The notes under the pieces are model-generated. The model ran no database searches, was not told the origin of the DNA, and was given only the letters and a program-made list of their open reading frames with translations. Below are positions 23,808 to 34,939 of a DNA stretch of 64,000 nucleotides, piece by piece. Position numbers and translations under genes: made by a program. Location: contig NC_087382.1 in NCBI RefSeq assembly GCF_963675165.1, positions 5,123,963-5,187,962 on the forward strand. The letters are read 5' to 3'. Each line of letters begins with the position of its first letter. Positions within the stretch are counted from its first letter, which is position 1. Origin of the DNA: Halichondria panicea (lineage: Eukaryota > Porifera > Demospongiae > Suberitida > Halichondriidae).

Positions 23808-26800
23808 GGGGGGGGGGGATGGGACCTCAAAACTGTAGTGATTTATTATATTTATACACGGAGAGGTGTGGTAATGTACATGTATACAATCACAGGAAGT
23901 TGCTTGTGTGTTGATATTAGTCGCTGTTACATACATGTAGCTGAGCGCTTATTCAAAGAAAATATACTGAGTTTCATAATCATGTACTTCCTATGGTAAA
24001 AATGTGCATTACAGTTACATGTACATGCATGATTGTATGTACTTGTATGTCATAGGAACTTGCCTAACAGTACGTATATGCACACAGAACATAAAAATAT
24101 GCCTATAATTTACCTCTTAAACTGCTTTGAAAGCTCTGTATTGTCTACACCATGCTCTCATCCCCACCCCATTACACACACACACATACAGGCTAGTCTC
24201 ATGTCCACCATTGTTGGCTTAGCCCAGAACTTCGTCGGCTCAAATAACGTTAACATATTGCAGCCACTTGGTCAGTTCGGTACGAGACTTCACGGCGGAA
24301 AGGATGCAGCCAGCCCCAGGTAGCGGAATAATACGTAATCGTCAATGTTGGTGCGGACAATTAAATGAAACTATTGCCGGTTGTGTACTGTATCATAGTG
24401 AAAGTTCAAGAATAATTCTTGTTGTTCCAAAACGGGTAGAACTTTACCATGATTACACGTAGATGTACATGTACATTTTATTATCCCTTTATTGCTCCTG
24501 ATATTATAGGGACTCTCAGTTAGTAGCAAAAGATACCTCATTTTCTTGCAAGTCTACATGTATTTACAGCTAGTTTGACTGGGTAACACACACCACTCCC
24601 ATGCAACACAGGTACATCTTCACGATGCTAAGTTCCCTCACACGCCTCCTGTTCCCATCCACTGACGACACCCAGCTCACGTTTCTCTTTGAAGACAACC
24701 TCAAGATCGAGCCCGAGTGGTACTGTCCCATTGTGCCTCTGGTTCTCATGAATGGGAGCGAAGGAATTGGAACTGGATATTCGACGAGCGTACCGAATTT
24801 CAATCCAAGGGAGATTGTGGCGAATATCAAGCGGATGTTAAATGGAATGGAACCTGTTGACATGGTATGTTAATTGATTCTTATTTGTAGAGTTTCTTGT
24901 CATGTGCACTTGTAGTCTCTTGCTAGAGACGTCGAATACACAATGCTTGGACCTACAGTATAGAAAACTCCTGAGCATCTGTAGGAGACAATGTGTCCGG
25001 TATAGTCTCGCTCGTTTTGTAGTATGCATCGTGCATTGTGTTAGGGGGAGGTCCTTTGTAGTGCTGGAGTCATGTTGTTTAATCAGATATACCACACCTA
25101 CTCGAAGGATATGCACAGTTATTGACCAATCACACGGTTTTATGGATACAGGGAATTCCAACACCCCTTTCATCTATAACTACATGTATTACATGTACAG
25201 TAGAACCTCGATTATCCAGCCCTCGATTATCCGGAACCTCGATTATCTGGCTTGGCAGTTTTCTTGTTATCAGATCAGAAAATGGGCGTGTCCCTCAAAC
25301 GCGCATGCGCGTTGCAGCTGTTACCATGGAGACATGCCTGCTTATCTTCTGCGCATGTGCAGACAACCGTGTGGCACTGCTGTTTATCAATAAAGTGGGT
25401 GGATCAAGGCGTGGTTTATCTATTCGATTATCCGGCCTGCTGGAACCAAGGTGTCCGGATAATCGAGGTTCTACTGTACAGTGGTTTGCACAACAGTTGT
25501 CCAGAGCAGGAATTTGTTTGTTTATACAACACTTTCCTAATATGGACGTACTATGTATGTGCTAATACATTCCTAATAGGTAACGTAAGGTGTCATAATA
25601 GTCTGGTTGACCACAGAACTTACACATATACGACCACTCCTCAATCTCAGCACAAATATAGACTTAGCTACGTAGTGTTTCGTATCTGTACTACTGCAGT
25701 CTAAGATGAGTAGCTCGAAAGAAGGCGCTATGGCCTTAGATAGCTGGGGCTACGCAACACCTGAGACATTGGAAGCTTGCCAGGAAAGAACCACACAATG
25801 GAAACCAGCTCTCTTGGAGCTAGCTAAACAAGTTCACAAAGCCATGCTGCATTACAAGCCCGACCTTCAGTCCAAGCTCACAGTACAGTGGTATATCAGT
25901 GATGGGAGTCTGTTGGGAGCGTTTCGATCTGGAAAGATGATTTCACATGACTATGACTTTGACTACGGACTGTGCTTTCTTACAGAGGACGGTTGTGTTG
26001 CTGATTTAGAGACAAGTAAAAAAGGGTTACCTGCAATTGCTAACTACCTTTCTGAGTCTTTGGACAAAAAATATACAATTTTACCGAGAGATGACGTTGC
26101 CTTCAAAATTGAAGTGTATCAGGAATCGTCTGGAATACATTGGGACAATAAGGGTCAGTGGTACAACGTGCATATGGACTTGCAAATGTGCTTCTCTCCG
26201 GACCAAACAAAATATGTGTATGCTTATTTCCGTGACGATTACAATGACTATATCGATATACAAGTGCCTGATGTTCTACCTTTGTCTGAAATTGAGTTTG
26301 AATCAACCAAATGGCCTTGCCCCCGGAATCCAGAGAAATACCTAATTGGTGTGTACGGCTACATTGGTACTCCTGCTAAGTATAACTCTGTGACAAGAAA
26401 GTATGAACCTTTGAACTAGTTAATCTAGGTACATGTATTTTTATAATTTATTTTTGAATAACTCAGGCATTGCATGGTAAATTATTAACAGTTAAAAGGT
26501 GTGTGTTTGGCAGAGAGAATTCTATAAAAGTGGCTTCATTGTGGTCATGCACACATCAAAGTGTATGGTAGTGTACTACGTATCTAGTCTCCTCCACAGG
26601 CCTTAGATCAAAGAAAGAAGACGTGCTACTGGCTGGTTTGCACATGCGCAGAATTATTTTTTCTCGTAACATTTCCCATACCGTATAACGTGAAATTTTC
26701 GAGGCACTTATATTTCGTGGATTGGCCTCTAAAAGCATTTCGTTGCACAATGTTCATGGAATAATGACTGCTTACCGGAAGCCACGCCTTTAAATCTTTG

Positions 26801-29800
26801 CACGTTATAGCAGATAATAGAACAATTTTCGTGTAGGATTGCTAACCCACGAAATCCGTGAAAATTAAGCCCCTCGAAAAGTTCGCACTATATGAATTGA
26901 AAGAATAAATCTATACGGTACATGCAGGCATGCAAAGAATACAATTTCAGTGTACAAGTACACAGAGCTATAATAATATATCTGCCTAATTATAGCTAGA
27001 CGTAACACAGAGAAATCGATATAATTGGTTTCTCTTTTCTTTGCTTTCACAAGGCTGTAAAGAGATTCGTACACCTCCTCTGCACTTTCCTGTGTACCCA
27101 ATTAGGGTGTTTTTACATAATATTGCGTATTTTACGACTACACGCATTAACAATTCTCGATTAACCCCCCCCCCACACACACACACACACACACACACAT
27201 GGTGCAGCAACCATGGTACAAGAACTTCACGGGACAGATTGCCCACGTCGAGCCATCCAAGTACATAGTGTACGGTACCATCTCCCGGCTGAGCTCCACC
27301 ACCCTAGAGATCACTGAGTTGCCCGTCCGGTCCTGGACTCAGGCATACAAGGAGAACGTTCTCGAGGTCATGCTGCACGGCAATGACAAGACACAGCCTT
27401 TCATCACGTGAGCTGAGTCTGACTAGTATATGCAGTACACGTATAATGATTGTGCATTTTTCTGAAATGGGATTTTCATGACTAACATTGAGTGTTCTAA
27501 TTTAAAGGGGATCGTGCGATTAATGAGATTCGATTTGTAGCCCTTAGGCATATACCTAATCTATGTGTTTGTCAGTAATTGTACCGTACACATAGGGTTT
27601 CGAATATTACAAAGTTGTCCCATAAATCGCATTGGAAAAAAAATCCACGTAATTCGAAATCAGTTTCATTTGCTATAGTTAAGAGCAAACTAACCTGATC
27701 TACATTATTTCTGCTCCGTCTTGCTAAATAAACGCAGTCATTATTAACTCTTGCTAAACGCAGTCATTATTAACTCTTGCTAAACGCAGTCATTATTAAC
27801 TCTTGCTAAACGCAGTCATTATTAACTCTTGCTAAACGCAGTCATTATTAACTCTTGCTAAATAAACGCAGTCATTATTAACTCTTGCTAAACGCAGACA
27901 TTATTAACTCTTGCTAAATAAACGCAGTCATTATTAACTCTTGCTAAACGCAGACATTATTAACTCTTTCTTTGTTGCAGTGACTACAAGGAGTATCACA
28001 CGGACACTACTGTTAAGTTTGTGGTTACCATGACAGCAGAGAAACTGTCCGAAGCTGAGACTGTTGGTTTTCACAAGAAGTTCAAACTGGAGAGCAATAT
28101 CAACATCTCGAATCTTGTAAGGGAGCACAATCGAGTTATTTGCATTTTGTATAACACTCTAACGCTTCACTCTATCACAACGTAACTACCCACCCCACAC
28201 ACTCACTCACACACACACACACACTCACACACTCACACACTCACACACACACACTCACACTCACAGTCACACACACACTCACACACACTCACACACACAC
28301 ACACACACTCACACTCACACTCACACTCACACACTCACACACTCACACTCACACACTCACACACTCACACTCACACTCACACACACACTCACGTGTAGGT
28401 GATGTTCGACCACACCGGGTGTCTAAAGCGGTACTCGGGTGCAGTGGAGATACTTAAAGAATTCTTTGATGTGAGGCTAGACCTCTATCGCAAGAGGAAG
28501 GAATATCTGGAGGGCCAACTAACGGCAGAGGCAGCTAAGCTCACCAACCAAGCCCGGTTCATCGTGGAGAAAATTGAGGGGAAGGTTGTCGTCGGTGAGT
28601 TGAGATCTGGTCTCCTACATACTATAATTATAGAGTACATGCGCATGCATGGGTCGATCATACAACGTGTGGTCTGCTTGTTACCAATAGAATATTTTGC
28701 TGGTGAAAAACCTTTGTGAATGAGCTAAATCAGCAGAAAATGAAACCAGTCACCTTGGGCAGACGAACAGTGTGCATGGCTGTATTAATATACATGTAAA
28801 GGTGGCCTGCATGCTAACACAAAACACATGCTATGAAGGCAATTAGGGCTTCCACTGTAACCTACAATGTACAGCTTTTAAATTATTGAGAGGGTGACCT
28901 GCTTATAGAGTGACCAGTACAGTAGACATATTTTAATGTACACTGTCTCTGTTCCATTACACAGAAAACAAACGCAAAAGCGAGATGATAGATGCCCTCA
29001 AGATAGCCGGTTACCGTAGCGACCCGGTCAAGGCATGGAAGGCATCCAACTCGTCCGAAGATGAGGGAGCCAAAAGTCAAGACGAAGAGGAAGAGAGTGG
29101 TGAGGAACAAGGACCCGACTTCAACTACCTACTCTCAATGTCCATGTGGTCTCTCACTCGAGAGAAAAAGGAGGAGCTGCTCAAAAACAGGGATGCTAAG
29201 GTGAGAAATCCTCTTTAATTTGATGCTGGATTTTACATGTAGTTCTCAAGCTTTTTTATTAGACTATAAGCTCTGCTGGTACTATACATGTAGTCATGTA
29301 CATTGTGTATGGTAGCCCTGTTGTACATGTAATGCATTAAATCGACTACTTAATTACTGCATTTTGTACGGCAACTAAATGTGTCCTATCACAGTTAGCA
29401 TAATACACAGCGTAACACCGTGACCACTTTGTCGTACATCCCCGATCGTTAGGTGGAGGAGCTGCGTCTCCTGAAAGAGAAGACCCACAAGGATCTGTGG
29501 ACAGATGACCTCGAGGCTTTTCTTTCTGAGCTAGATGTAAGTACACCGTACAGGGGTCCGCCCACAATTTTCATATGGTGGTCATTTTCAATTCTAAATC
29601 CCACACATTTAGAATGTGGAGCCTACATGTACATGTACATTGTATTTACAATTGTGGCCTAAGGGTGGTTATTTTTGTCTAGAGGTATAGCGTTAGCATC
29701 ACAAGGTAGATCCCTGGTACATGTACATGTGCTCTGCATGTCTGGTTAACGGACACTGTACATGTGCTCTGCATGTCTGGTTAACGGACACTGTACATGT

Positions 29801-32800
29801 GCTCTGCATGTCTGGTTAACGGACACTGTACATGTGCTCTGCATGTCTGGTTAACGGACACTGTACATGTGCTCTGCATGTCTGGTTAACGGACACTGTA
29901 CATGTGCTCTGCATGTCTGGTTAACGGACACTGTACATGTAATGATGAAGCATGTATATAATTATGTACTGCATGGATATTAAGAATGGTTGCTATTATC
30001 TGAATCTGACATAATATTATTACATGTATGTATAGTCTACCGTATAGCGGGTATATTTCGAGGGTATAAATGTTTGTGGTTTTCGCGGATTAGGCATGAA
30101 CCGTGAATTGAATATTTCATGCATGGATGCTGCAAAAAGGCGCTTATTCCACGAAAATTAAATCCGCGGAAACCTTTCTATAAAGGCATTTCCACGAAAA
30201 TTTATACCCTCGAAATATACCCGCTATATGGTATCTCATGGAAATGCCTGTAGGCTTGCATGCTTGTTGTACAATCTTATACATACATGTATACATGTAC
30301 ATGTAGGTGTTGGTAAATATGCGCCAATGCATTTATATCGTGATAATTACAATTTTATACTTCAGTGGTGCTTGTGCCACAGGCATATAAGGTGCTGTTT
30401 CATTCATTAATTATAGTAATAACTACTCTGTGTACATGTTTATCATCATTTATTATACACGTGTTCTCCCCCATGCAGAAAGTGGAAGCGACCGAACGAA
30501 AGGAAATGGAATCAGGTGCCACAATATCTATCAAACGCTCCAAGAAGTCCAAGGGCAAATCTGGAGGAAGACAAACCACACTCAGTGCCTCAAACAAAAA
30601 CAGTCTTGGGGTCACTAAACCCAGCCCCTTTGCCGAGGCTATCCAGCCAAAGATCCCTGAGTTCAATGCTGAGCCCAAGGCACCTAAAGTCAGGGTAAAA
30701 AAAGAGCCTAAAGCAACGAAACCTCCGAAACAAACTGTCAGAGGAAAAAAGGCGGCCGCAAAAGTTAGCGATGAGAGTAAGCTATCAGAGAAATCAGTGA
30801 GCGAAAAAGCTAAAGATTTCGGCTTTGGCGATAGTGACAATGAAGAAACAATGAGTCTTGCCGAACGAATAGCCAAAAACAGTAAAAAAGGAGATGGAAA
30901 ACAAAAGCAGACTAAATTGAAATTCGAAGTCGTCTCCACTAAAGAAGCAGACGACTCACTCTCTGATGATGAAGAAGTAATGAACTTTGAAGTGGACACA
31001 CCACCAGCACCAATTCAACGTGAGAAACGAGCAATCAAGCGGAAAACGTATGCCGACGATGATGACAGTGATGTCATATTCGAAGAATTTGACTCAGAAG
31101 ATGATTTTCAGACACCGAAGAAGATTGTTAGACAGAACATTACAAAATCAAAGTCCTCTGAATCCCTGAGCCCTGGAACCAATAAGCCCAAGGGAACCAA
31201 ATCCACTGTAAGGGCGAAGGAAACAAAGGAAAACACAAAGAAGCTGATGGCCAAGAAACCGCGGCTAGTTTTGAAGAAATCCTCTGCTTCTCCTCTTAAA
31301 TCGGATATTGACGACGAATCAGACTCTGTTATTGTTAATAAACCAGGTAAAACTTTAAGGCCTGCCGATTTGGACTCTACAGATGATGAAGCCTCTCAAC
31401 CCCCAGCTAAGAAGCAAGCCGTTGAAAAACCAAAGCGAAAGGCAAGTAAACCTGCAGTTTTTGATGTAGACGTATCAGACGATGACTTTGCACCTGATGA
31501 AGTCTCCCAACCCCCAGCTAAGAAGCAAGCCGTTGAAAAACCAAAGCGAAAGGCAAATAAACCTACAGTTTTTGATGCAGACGTATCAGACGATGACTTT
31601 GCACCTGCTCCTGCCCCTGCTAAAAAACAAGCTTTAAAGAAACCCAAAGCCAGCAAGCCAGTTAAAAAAGCCGCCGCTGCTGCTAAACCAAAGAAAGCTC
31701 AGGCAAAAAAAGACCAATCGCAGAAAACCTTGTTCGATCTAGGTATGAAGAAGGGGGCGGCCAAGAAGAGCAGGACTGGTCCCACTTTGGACGAGCTACT
31801 GAAAGACGGTTCAGAAAGTGAGGACGAAGTAGTTCCCCTGAGCGAGAGAATAATAAAGCCTGTACCAAGCAAGGCAGCTGCTAAGTCCAAGGCAAAGGTA
31901 TACAGTATGTATACGTGCAGTTGGTTGATTCTGCATTACTGTAAGCAGTATAACTCGCCTAAGGCAAAATAATTATGTCCTTTAGGTAAACGATATGCAC
32001 ATCTATGAAGTTCTGGTTTAATATTCACGAGGACCCTAGCTTATCTGCAAAATACGTCCTTTAGGTAAAATAATGTTGTACATATTTCTAATATGCCTGG
32101 CCCCTTTAAGTTAGTATTTGATATCTGTTTGGTATAATTGTAGCTTTCCTGTTTCTTCCTATAGCATGTATAGTCTATTGGCATTACAATGTAGTGAGAG
32201 GATTAGTATACGTATACACACTGCATGTAATAATTATCATGTTACGCTGTTTTTTTGTAGCCTCCCCCAAGGCCTAAGAAGGTTACCATTCCCAGTGATG
32301 ACAGTGATGAAGAGGTAGTACCCAAGGCCGTTGCAAAGCCCAAGGCTAAGGTATAATTTATACGACTCTGCATGCATGTACAGTACCAAGTCTCTATAAT
32401 TTGAAAGCCTAAAATAAACATTTAGGCCAAAGGATAGTAAATGTCCTTTTTACCGTGCACATCTCCAAAGCTATGAATTTTTATGCTATAATAATAGCTT
32501 CCTTCTTCGTTAACTGGATTAATTGTGTTACTGCAGGCTGCCCCAAGGCGTAAGAAAGTGACCACTCTCAGTGATGGCAGTGAGGAGGAGGGTGAGAAGG
32601 CGGTGGTATCCCCGACGCCAGCAGCCCGACCCACCAGGAACAGGAAGAATCAAGTCGTGAATTACGTCATCGACTCTGACGAAGAATCGATAGGTCAACC
32701 CACGAGGAACAGGAAGAAACAAGCAGTGAATTACATCGCTGATTCTGATGAAGAATCTAATATTATGATGTCCGATGATGATGATGATGATGATGATATG

Positions 32801-32803
32801 TAG
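15579..32803 (+). CDS. TOP2: DNA topoisomerase II, complete, 26 exons
   Basis: Nuclear ATP-dependent type IIA topoisomerase that passes one duplex through a double-strand break. Exons: 15579-15599, 15703-15931, 16218-16281, 16628-16766, 17303-17407, 17792-18001, 18405-18587, 19852-19959, 20304-20435, 20762-20956, 21369-21470, 21749-21899, 22301-22386, 22590-22679, 22976-23101, 23427-23756, 24192-24319, 24612-24864, 27208-27407, 27981-28116, 28399-28594, 28965-29200, 29453-29536, 30479-31897, 32261-32350, 32537-32803. Total 5280 nt, 1759 aa (vertebrate enzymes about 1530-1630). ATPase GGRNGYGAK is at about 154-162, the QTK loop at 372-374, TOPRIM EGDSAK at 457-462 and DQDQDG near 540. The catalytic Arg-Tyr is at about 800-801, split by an intron. 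The C-terminal domain is Lys/Asp/Glu-rich, mostly in one 1419-nt exon, with an internal duplication and an Asp-rich end. The first exon (7 codons) is inferred; an unspliced start at 15442 is the alternative. Confidence 0.95.
16379..16505. repeat. Tandem duplication, about 74-bp unit
   Basis: GCAGGCCACCCTCTATAATA with the following CAGCCAGGTTAATGGG is present twice in a TOP2 intron. Related inverted sequence (CCAATTAACCTGGGCC) is at about 18121-18235 and another relative near 28798-28925, so this is a dispersed element. Confidence 0.85.
16984..17190. repeat. MITE, TACCGTATAGCGGGTA family (copy 2, shorter variant)
   Basis: TACCGTATAGCGGGTAAGTT at 16984 pairs with ACGAAAATTACCCGCTATAT near 17188. 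About 207 bp, in a TOP2 intron. Confidence 0.85.
19008..19570 (-). pseudogene. Broken EF-hand calcium-binding protein copy (sarcoplasmic calcium-binding-like), antisense in a TOP2 intron
   Basis: Translation from ATG at 19570 gives about 51 codons with an EF-hand loop ([13 protein letters not shown]), then an in-frame TGA at 19417-19415. Homology continues in a shifted frame ([32 protein letters not shown]). A third segment has a TGA at 19286-19284 before two further EF-hand loops ([26 protein letters not shown]) and a normal TAG at 19008. The whole is about 185 codons, usual for sarcoplasmic calcium-binding proteins. One stop plus a frameshift, and no introns, suggest a retrocopy that lost function. 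No poly(A) tract remains. Sequencing error or a real gene with unusual splicing are weaker alternatives. Confidence 0.75.
20706..20760. repeat. (CA)n tract abutting a TOP2 splice acceptor
   Basis: Imperfect CA repeat running to within a few bases of the AG before the exon at 20762. Similar CA tracts precede the acceptors at 5118, 21749, 24192, 27208 and 28399. Confidence 0.85.
23757..23818. repeat. (GT)n followed by poly-G immediately after a TOP2 donor
   Basis: The intron begins GTGTGTGTG directly after the GAG codon ending at 23756 and continues as GT repeats, then about 12 G. Many overlapping GT dinucleotides could blur the donor position. Confidence 0.85.
25041..25106. repeat. Hairpin MITE, family with GAGG loop (partial copy 3)
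   Basis: GGGGGAGGTCCTTTGTAGTG and ATATACCACACCTACTCGAA match the left part of the element at 3062-3212. The right arm is missing. Confidence 0.6.
25198..25476. mobile_element. Pogo/Tigger-type MITE with TA target duplication
   Basis: Ends CAGTAGAACCTCGATTATCC and GGATAATCGAGGTTCTACTG are inverse complements, flanked by TA on both sides. The end sequence and TA duplication fit the Tc1/mariner-pogo group (established knowledge). 279 bp, no transposase, in a TOP2 intron. Confidence 0.85.
25706..26419 (+). CDS. LicD/fukutin-like nucleotidyltransferase-fold protein, intronless, nested in a TOP2 intron
   Basis: Single exon, 237 aa, from ATG 25706 to TAG 26419. The LicD-type signature is clear: [20 protein letters not shown] followed by DYDFDYG (about residues 62-90), where the DxD pair is expected to bind metal. 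A second conserved segment, W...VHMDLQMCF, lies at about 150-165. Members of this fold transfer phosphorylcholine or phospho-sugars in bacteria, and ribitol-phosphate in the animal fukutin group. The substrate here is unknown. No signal peptide or membrane helix is visible, unlike Golgi fukutins, so a cytosolic location is possible. It lies in the same direction as TOP2 inside its 2.3-kb intron (24865-27207) and must have its own promoter or come from unspliced transcripts. The absence of introns suggests retrocopy origin or transfer. Confidence 0.8.
   Translation: MSSSKEGAMALDSWGYATPETLEACQERTTQWKPALLELAKQVHKAMLHYKPDLQSKLTVQWYISDGSLLGAFRSGKMISHDYDFDYGLCFLTEDGCVADLETSKKGLPAIANYLSESLDKKYTILPRDDVAFKIEVYQESSGIHWDNKGQWYNVHMDLQMCFSPDQTKYVYAYFRDDYNDYIDIQVPDVLPLSEIEFESTKWPCPRNPEKYLIGVYGYIGTPAKYNSVTRKYEPLN
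26679..26894. repeat. MITE, TACCGTATAGCGGGTA family (copy 3, diverged)
   Basis: TACCGTATAACGTGAAATTT then TCGAGG on the left; CCTCGAAAAGTTCGCACTAT ending near 26894 on the right. Confidence 0.75.
27717..27968. repeat. Minisatellite, 26/30-bp units x about 9 in a TOP2 intron
   Basis: Core AAACGCAGTCATTATTAACT then CTTGCT repeats about nine times. Some units carry an extra AATA (TAAATAAACGC) and two have GACATT for GTCATT. The array ends about a dozen bases before the acceptor of the exon at 27981. Confidence 0.95.
28194..28392. repeat. (CACACT)-type microsatellite before a TOP2 acceptor
   Basis: About 200 bp of CACACT/CACAC units fill most of the intron and reach the acceptor of the exon at 28399. 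Confidence 0.95.
29726..29935. repeat. Perfect 35-bp minisatellite x6
   Basis: Six exact tandem units beginning CATGTGCTCTGCATGTCTGG and ending GACACTGTA, in the intron before the long C-terminal TOP2 exon. No mismatch was seen between units. Confidence 0.97.
30038..30233. repeat. MITE, TACCGTATAGCGGGTA family (copy 4)
   Basis: TACCGTATAGCGGGTATATT pairs with AATATACCCGCTATATGGTA. 196 bp, in a TOP2 intron. Confidence 0.9.
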
Positions 32804-32925
32804 ACTTGTGACTGTTTTGGGGTACTGTCAGTTAGCCCTCAATTCCATATCTCTTACCCTCCTATTTTAATGGCTGTTATGTATAATAATATGTATACCT
32901 TGTTGCAAAGAAAATAATTATTAAT

Positions 32926-32931
32926 AATAAA
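32926..32931 (+). terminator. Candidate polyadenylation signal of TOP2
   Basis: AATAAA 123 bases after the TOP2 stop codon, the first exact hexamer in the 3' flank. Confidence 0.5.
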
Positions 32932-33237
32932 TTAGCGTTATAATTATTTCTTAAATGTATTTTAGATTTTCTAGGGATGGATTGTGTATAGCGATACTAG
33001 GCATTCGACTGCATGCATGTGTGCTTTCAGTTTCTGATTTAACTAGAGCACTGAAGTGCAAACCCTCGGCTGGTGACATGATTATAAAGAAACCAGAAGA
33101 GTGATGTAATATACAGTGCGTGTAGTGATGTTTTTATTTATCATGTATGACTTAACTGTCTAGCACAGCAGCTCTGGAGCAATTAATACTGAAAATTAAC
33201 TAAACCAGACTGGAGGCATGCTGAAACATTTGAGAAC

Positions 33238-33577
33238 AGGTAGTGGTACTATAATTATATGCACTGTGGATTAGGATCACAGCAAAGAAGCTAGCCTGGA
33301 GTCTCAGAGAAGTATATAGCTCTAGGTCCTGCAAGCTAACATTCATGCATGCATGCTTAGCAGCAGGAGCTATAATTCTAGCTTTCTACTTTAGTGACCC
33401 TGTTCCATTGTTCCTGGTACAGGATCACTTCAGTTATAAATAACGCATGTGCCAAGTTCTGTTTAAGCTACATTTTGCTCGCTTTTATTTGACAGTGGTA
33501 CTATAATTATGCACTGTGGATTAGGATCACAGCAAAGAAGCCTGGAGTCTCAGAGAAGTATATGGCTCCAGGTCAGA
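33238..33577. repeat. Local direct duplication of about 90 bp
   Basis: GCACTGTGGATTAGGATCAC with AGCAAAGAAG and CCTGGAGTCTCAGAGAAGTA occurs at 33238-33330 and again at 33493-33577. Confidence 0.85.
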
Positions 33578-33639
33578 GGAGGTCGGACATCACTTGAACT
33601 TTCACCAATTATGACCTTTTAATTAATGACATTCCAGGC

Positions 33640-33745
33640 CAAATTGCTTTTCGTTGGTGAGTAGAAAAGGCTATCACAAACAAACAAACCAACAAACTAC
33701 TATTACCCGTGGCTGCCCACGCGCGCCTCGGGTAACAAACAAACA
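33640..33745. repeat. Dispersed element with ACCCGTGGC...CGCGCCTCGGGT palindrome
   Basis: GAGTAGAAAAGGCTATCACA, an AAAC-rich run, then TTACCCGTGGCTGCCCACGC and GCGCCTCGGGTAA. A matching copy is at 41150-41277. The GC-rich part can fold on itself. Confidence 0.75.
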
Positions 33746-34939
33746 AACCAAACCCTCGGCCTTAATTTGGGATTTAGTGAAGTCTATACAGCCTCGAGTC
33801 AAAGCCGCCTGTACATCTAAGCCAGATTCCGTTTCTTAGCTTTTGCTCACAAGGCTTTTATTCGACAACGAAGCTTTAACCGGCATTAACAACAATGTAG
33901 TCAGGAATTTCTTGGACCGATAATTGCCCGCACAAGGTGTCTAATTTTATGTCCTACACACCTCCCACACACACACACACACACACACACACCACACACC
34001 ATGCACATGCATGCACCTCACAGCACAGACTATAATTATTGCATACAGAGTACAGAGGTCATAAGTATGTTTAGATTGCCTTTGGACCTACATTTTTTCA
34101 TTTTGACATTTTTTGAAGAATTTTTCATGGGTGAAAATTTTCGCTATTTGGCTTGAGAGTCCTCAGCCGAAATTTTTCTCTAAAACCAGTGTTTCCCCTA
34201 TTATATGTGTTAAAGAACAGGGTGGTCCGCTCTGTTTGAATAGCTAATTGAGTTTGAGATGAATTGGGAGAATCCTGTGGTATTACTGTAACATCATCCC
34301 ACAGGATTCTCCCACTTCAAGTACATTTATGGTCATGTATTTGTGCTACATGCAAACATTATTACAGTAGATATTTATATGTACTGTTATGATATAGTTG
34401 GTGGAGACAAGAGTCTACTGTATAAACTTTTTTGAATTATGCAAACAAACTTTTCCCTCTTCTATAACACTCTATTATTTTGAGCGAAAGTAAATCATGG
34501 CGAGAGGTATTTGCAAGCGCCAGCTTGAGCACTAGTTACTACAGTACAATTAGATAAATATGTGTTTGGTAAAAATTATTGCAATTAAAATGGGCATTTT
34601 CTATTACTGTACTGTAACATAATAATTAAGAAGAGCGAGAATTTGTCTGCCATTAAAACTGTAAGAGAGAACAGTGATCACTATTAACACTTTATGATGC
34701 CATTAGCATGTGCAGGCCTATAGCCTCGATTACATTCCTTGTTGAGGCCTTGTGAAGGAGGCTATAGTGCAGGCCTTGTGTTACACAATAACTACGCCCA
34801 TTTGTTCTAAGCCACACTTCTATGTCAAAAATAGAATAATGCTCAATGCTAATTGAGCTTAATGGAGTGCCAAAATTATGCTAGCATAATTGGGAAAAGC
34901 CACCGTACCGGGTGAGCTACATGTAATTATGTACTGCTT

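Larger units (their letters stand above)
32932..34939. other. Gene-free, repeat-rich stretch
   Basis: No coding exon recognised. It holds a dispersed duplication (33238-33330 against 33493-33577), a palindromic GC-rich element at 33640-33745, a (CA)n tract at 33962-33992, an inverted pair AGAATCCTGTGG/CCACAGGATTCT near 34270-34310, and pieces (34540-34580) repeated near 40562-40600. Confidence 0.6.

Noticed and set aside
27717..29935. Regular direct repeats that look CRISPR-like at first glance
   Set aside because: The units are contiguous tandem copies without unique spacers, and lie in introns of a eukaryotic gene.
30400..30999. 199-codon minus-strand open frame
   Set aside because: Shadow of the long TOP2 C-terminal exon; its Ser/Leu-rich content mirrors the Lys/Glu-rich sense codons.
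33700..33740. GC-rich palindrome considered as a tRNA or SINE head
   Set aside because: No cloverleaf, anticodon arm or A/B-box arrangement could be made.
33654..33839. 61-codon plus-strand frame with Thr-Asn-Lys-Gln runs
   Set aside because: It translates the AAAC-rich dispersed element that recurs at 41150.
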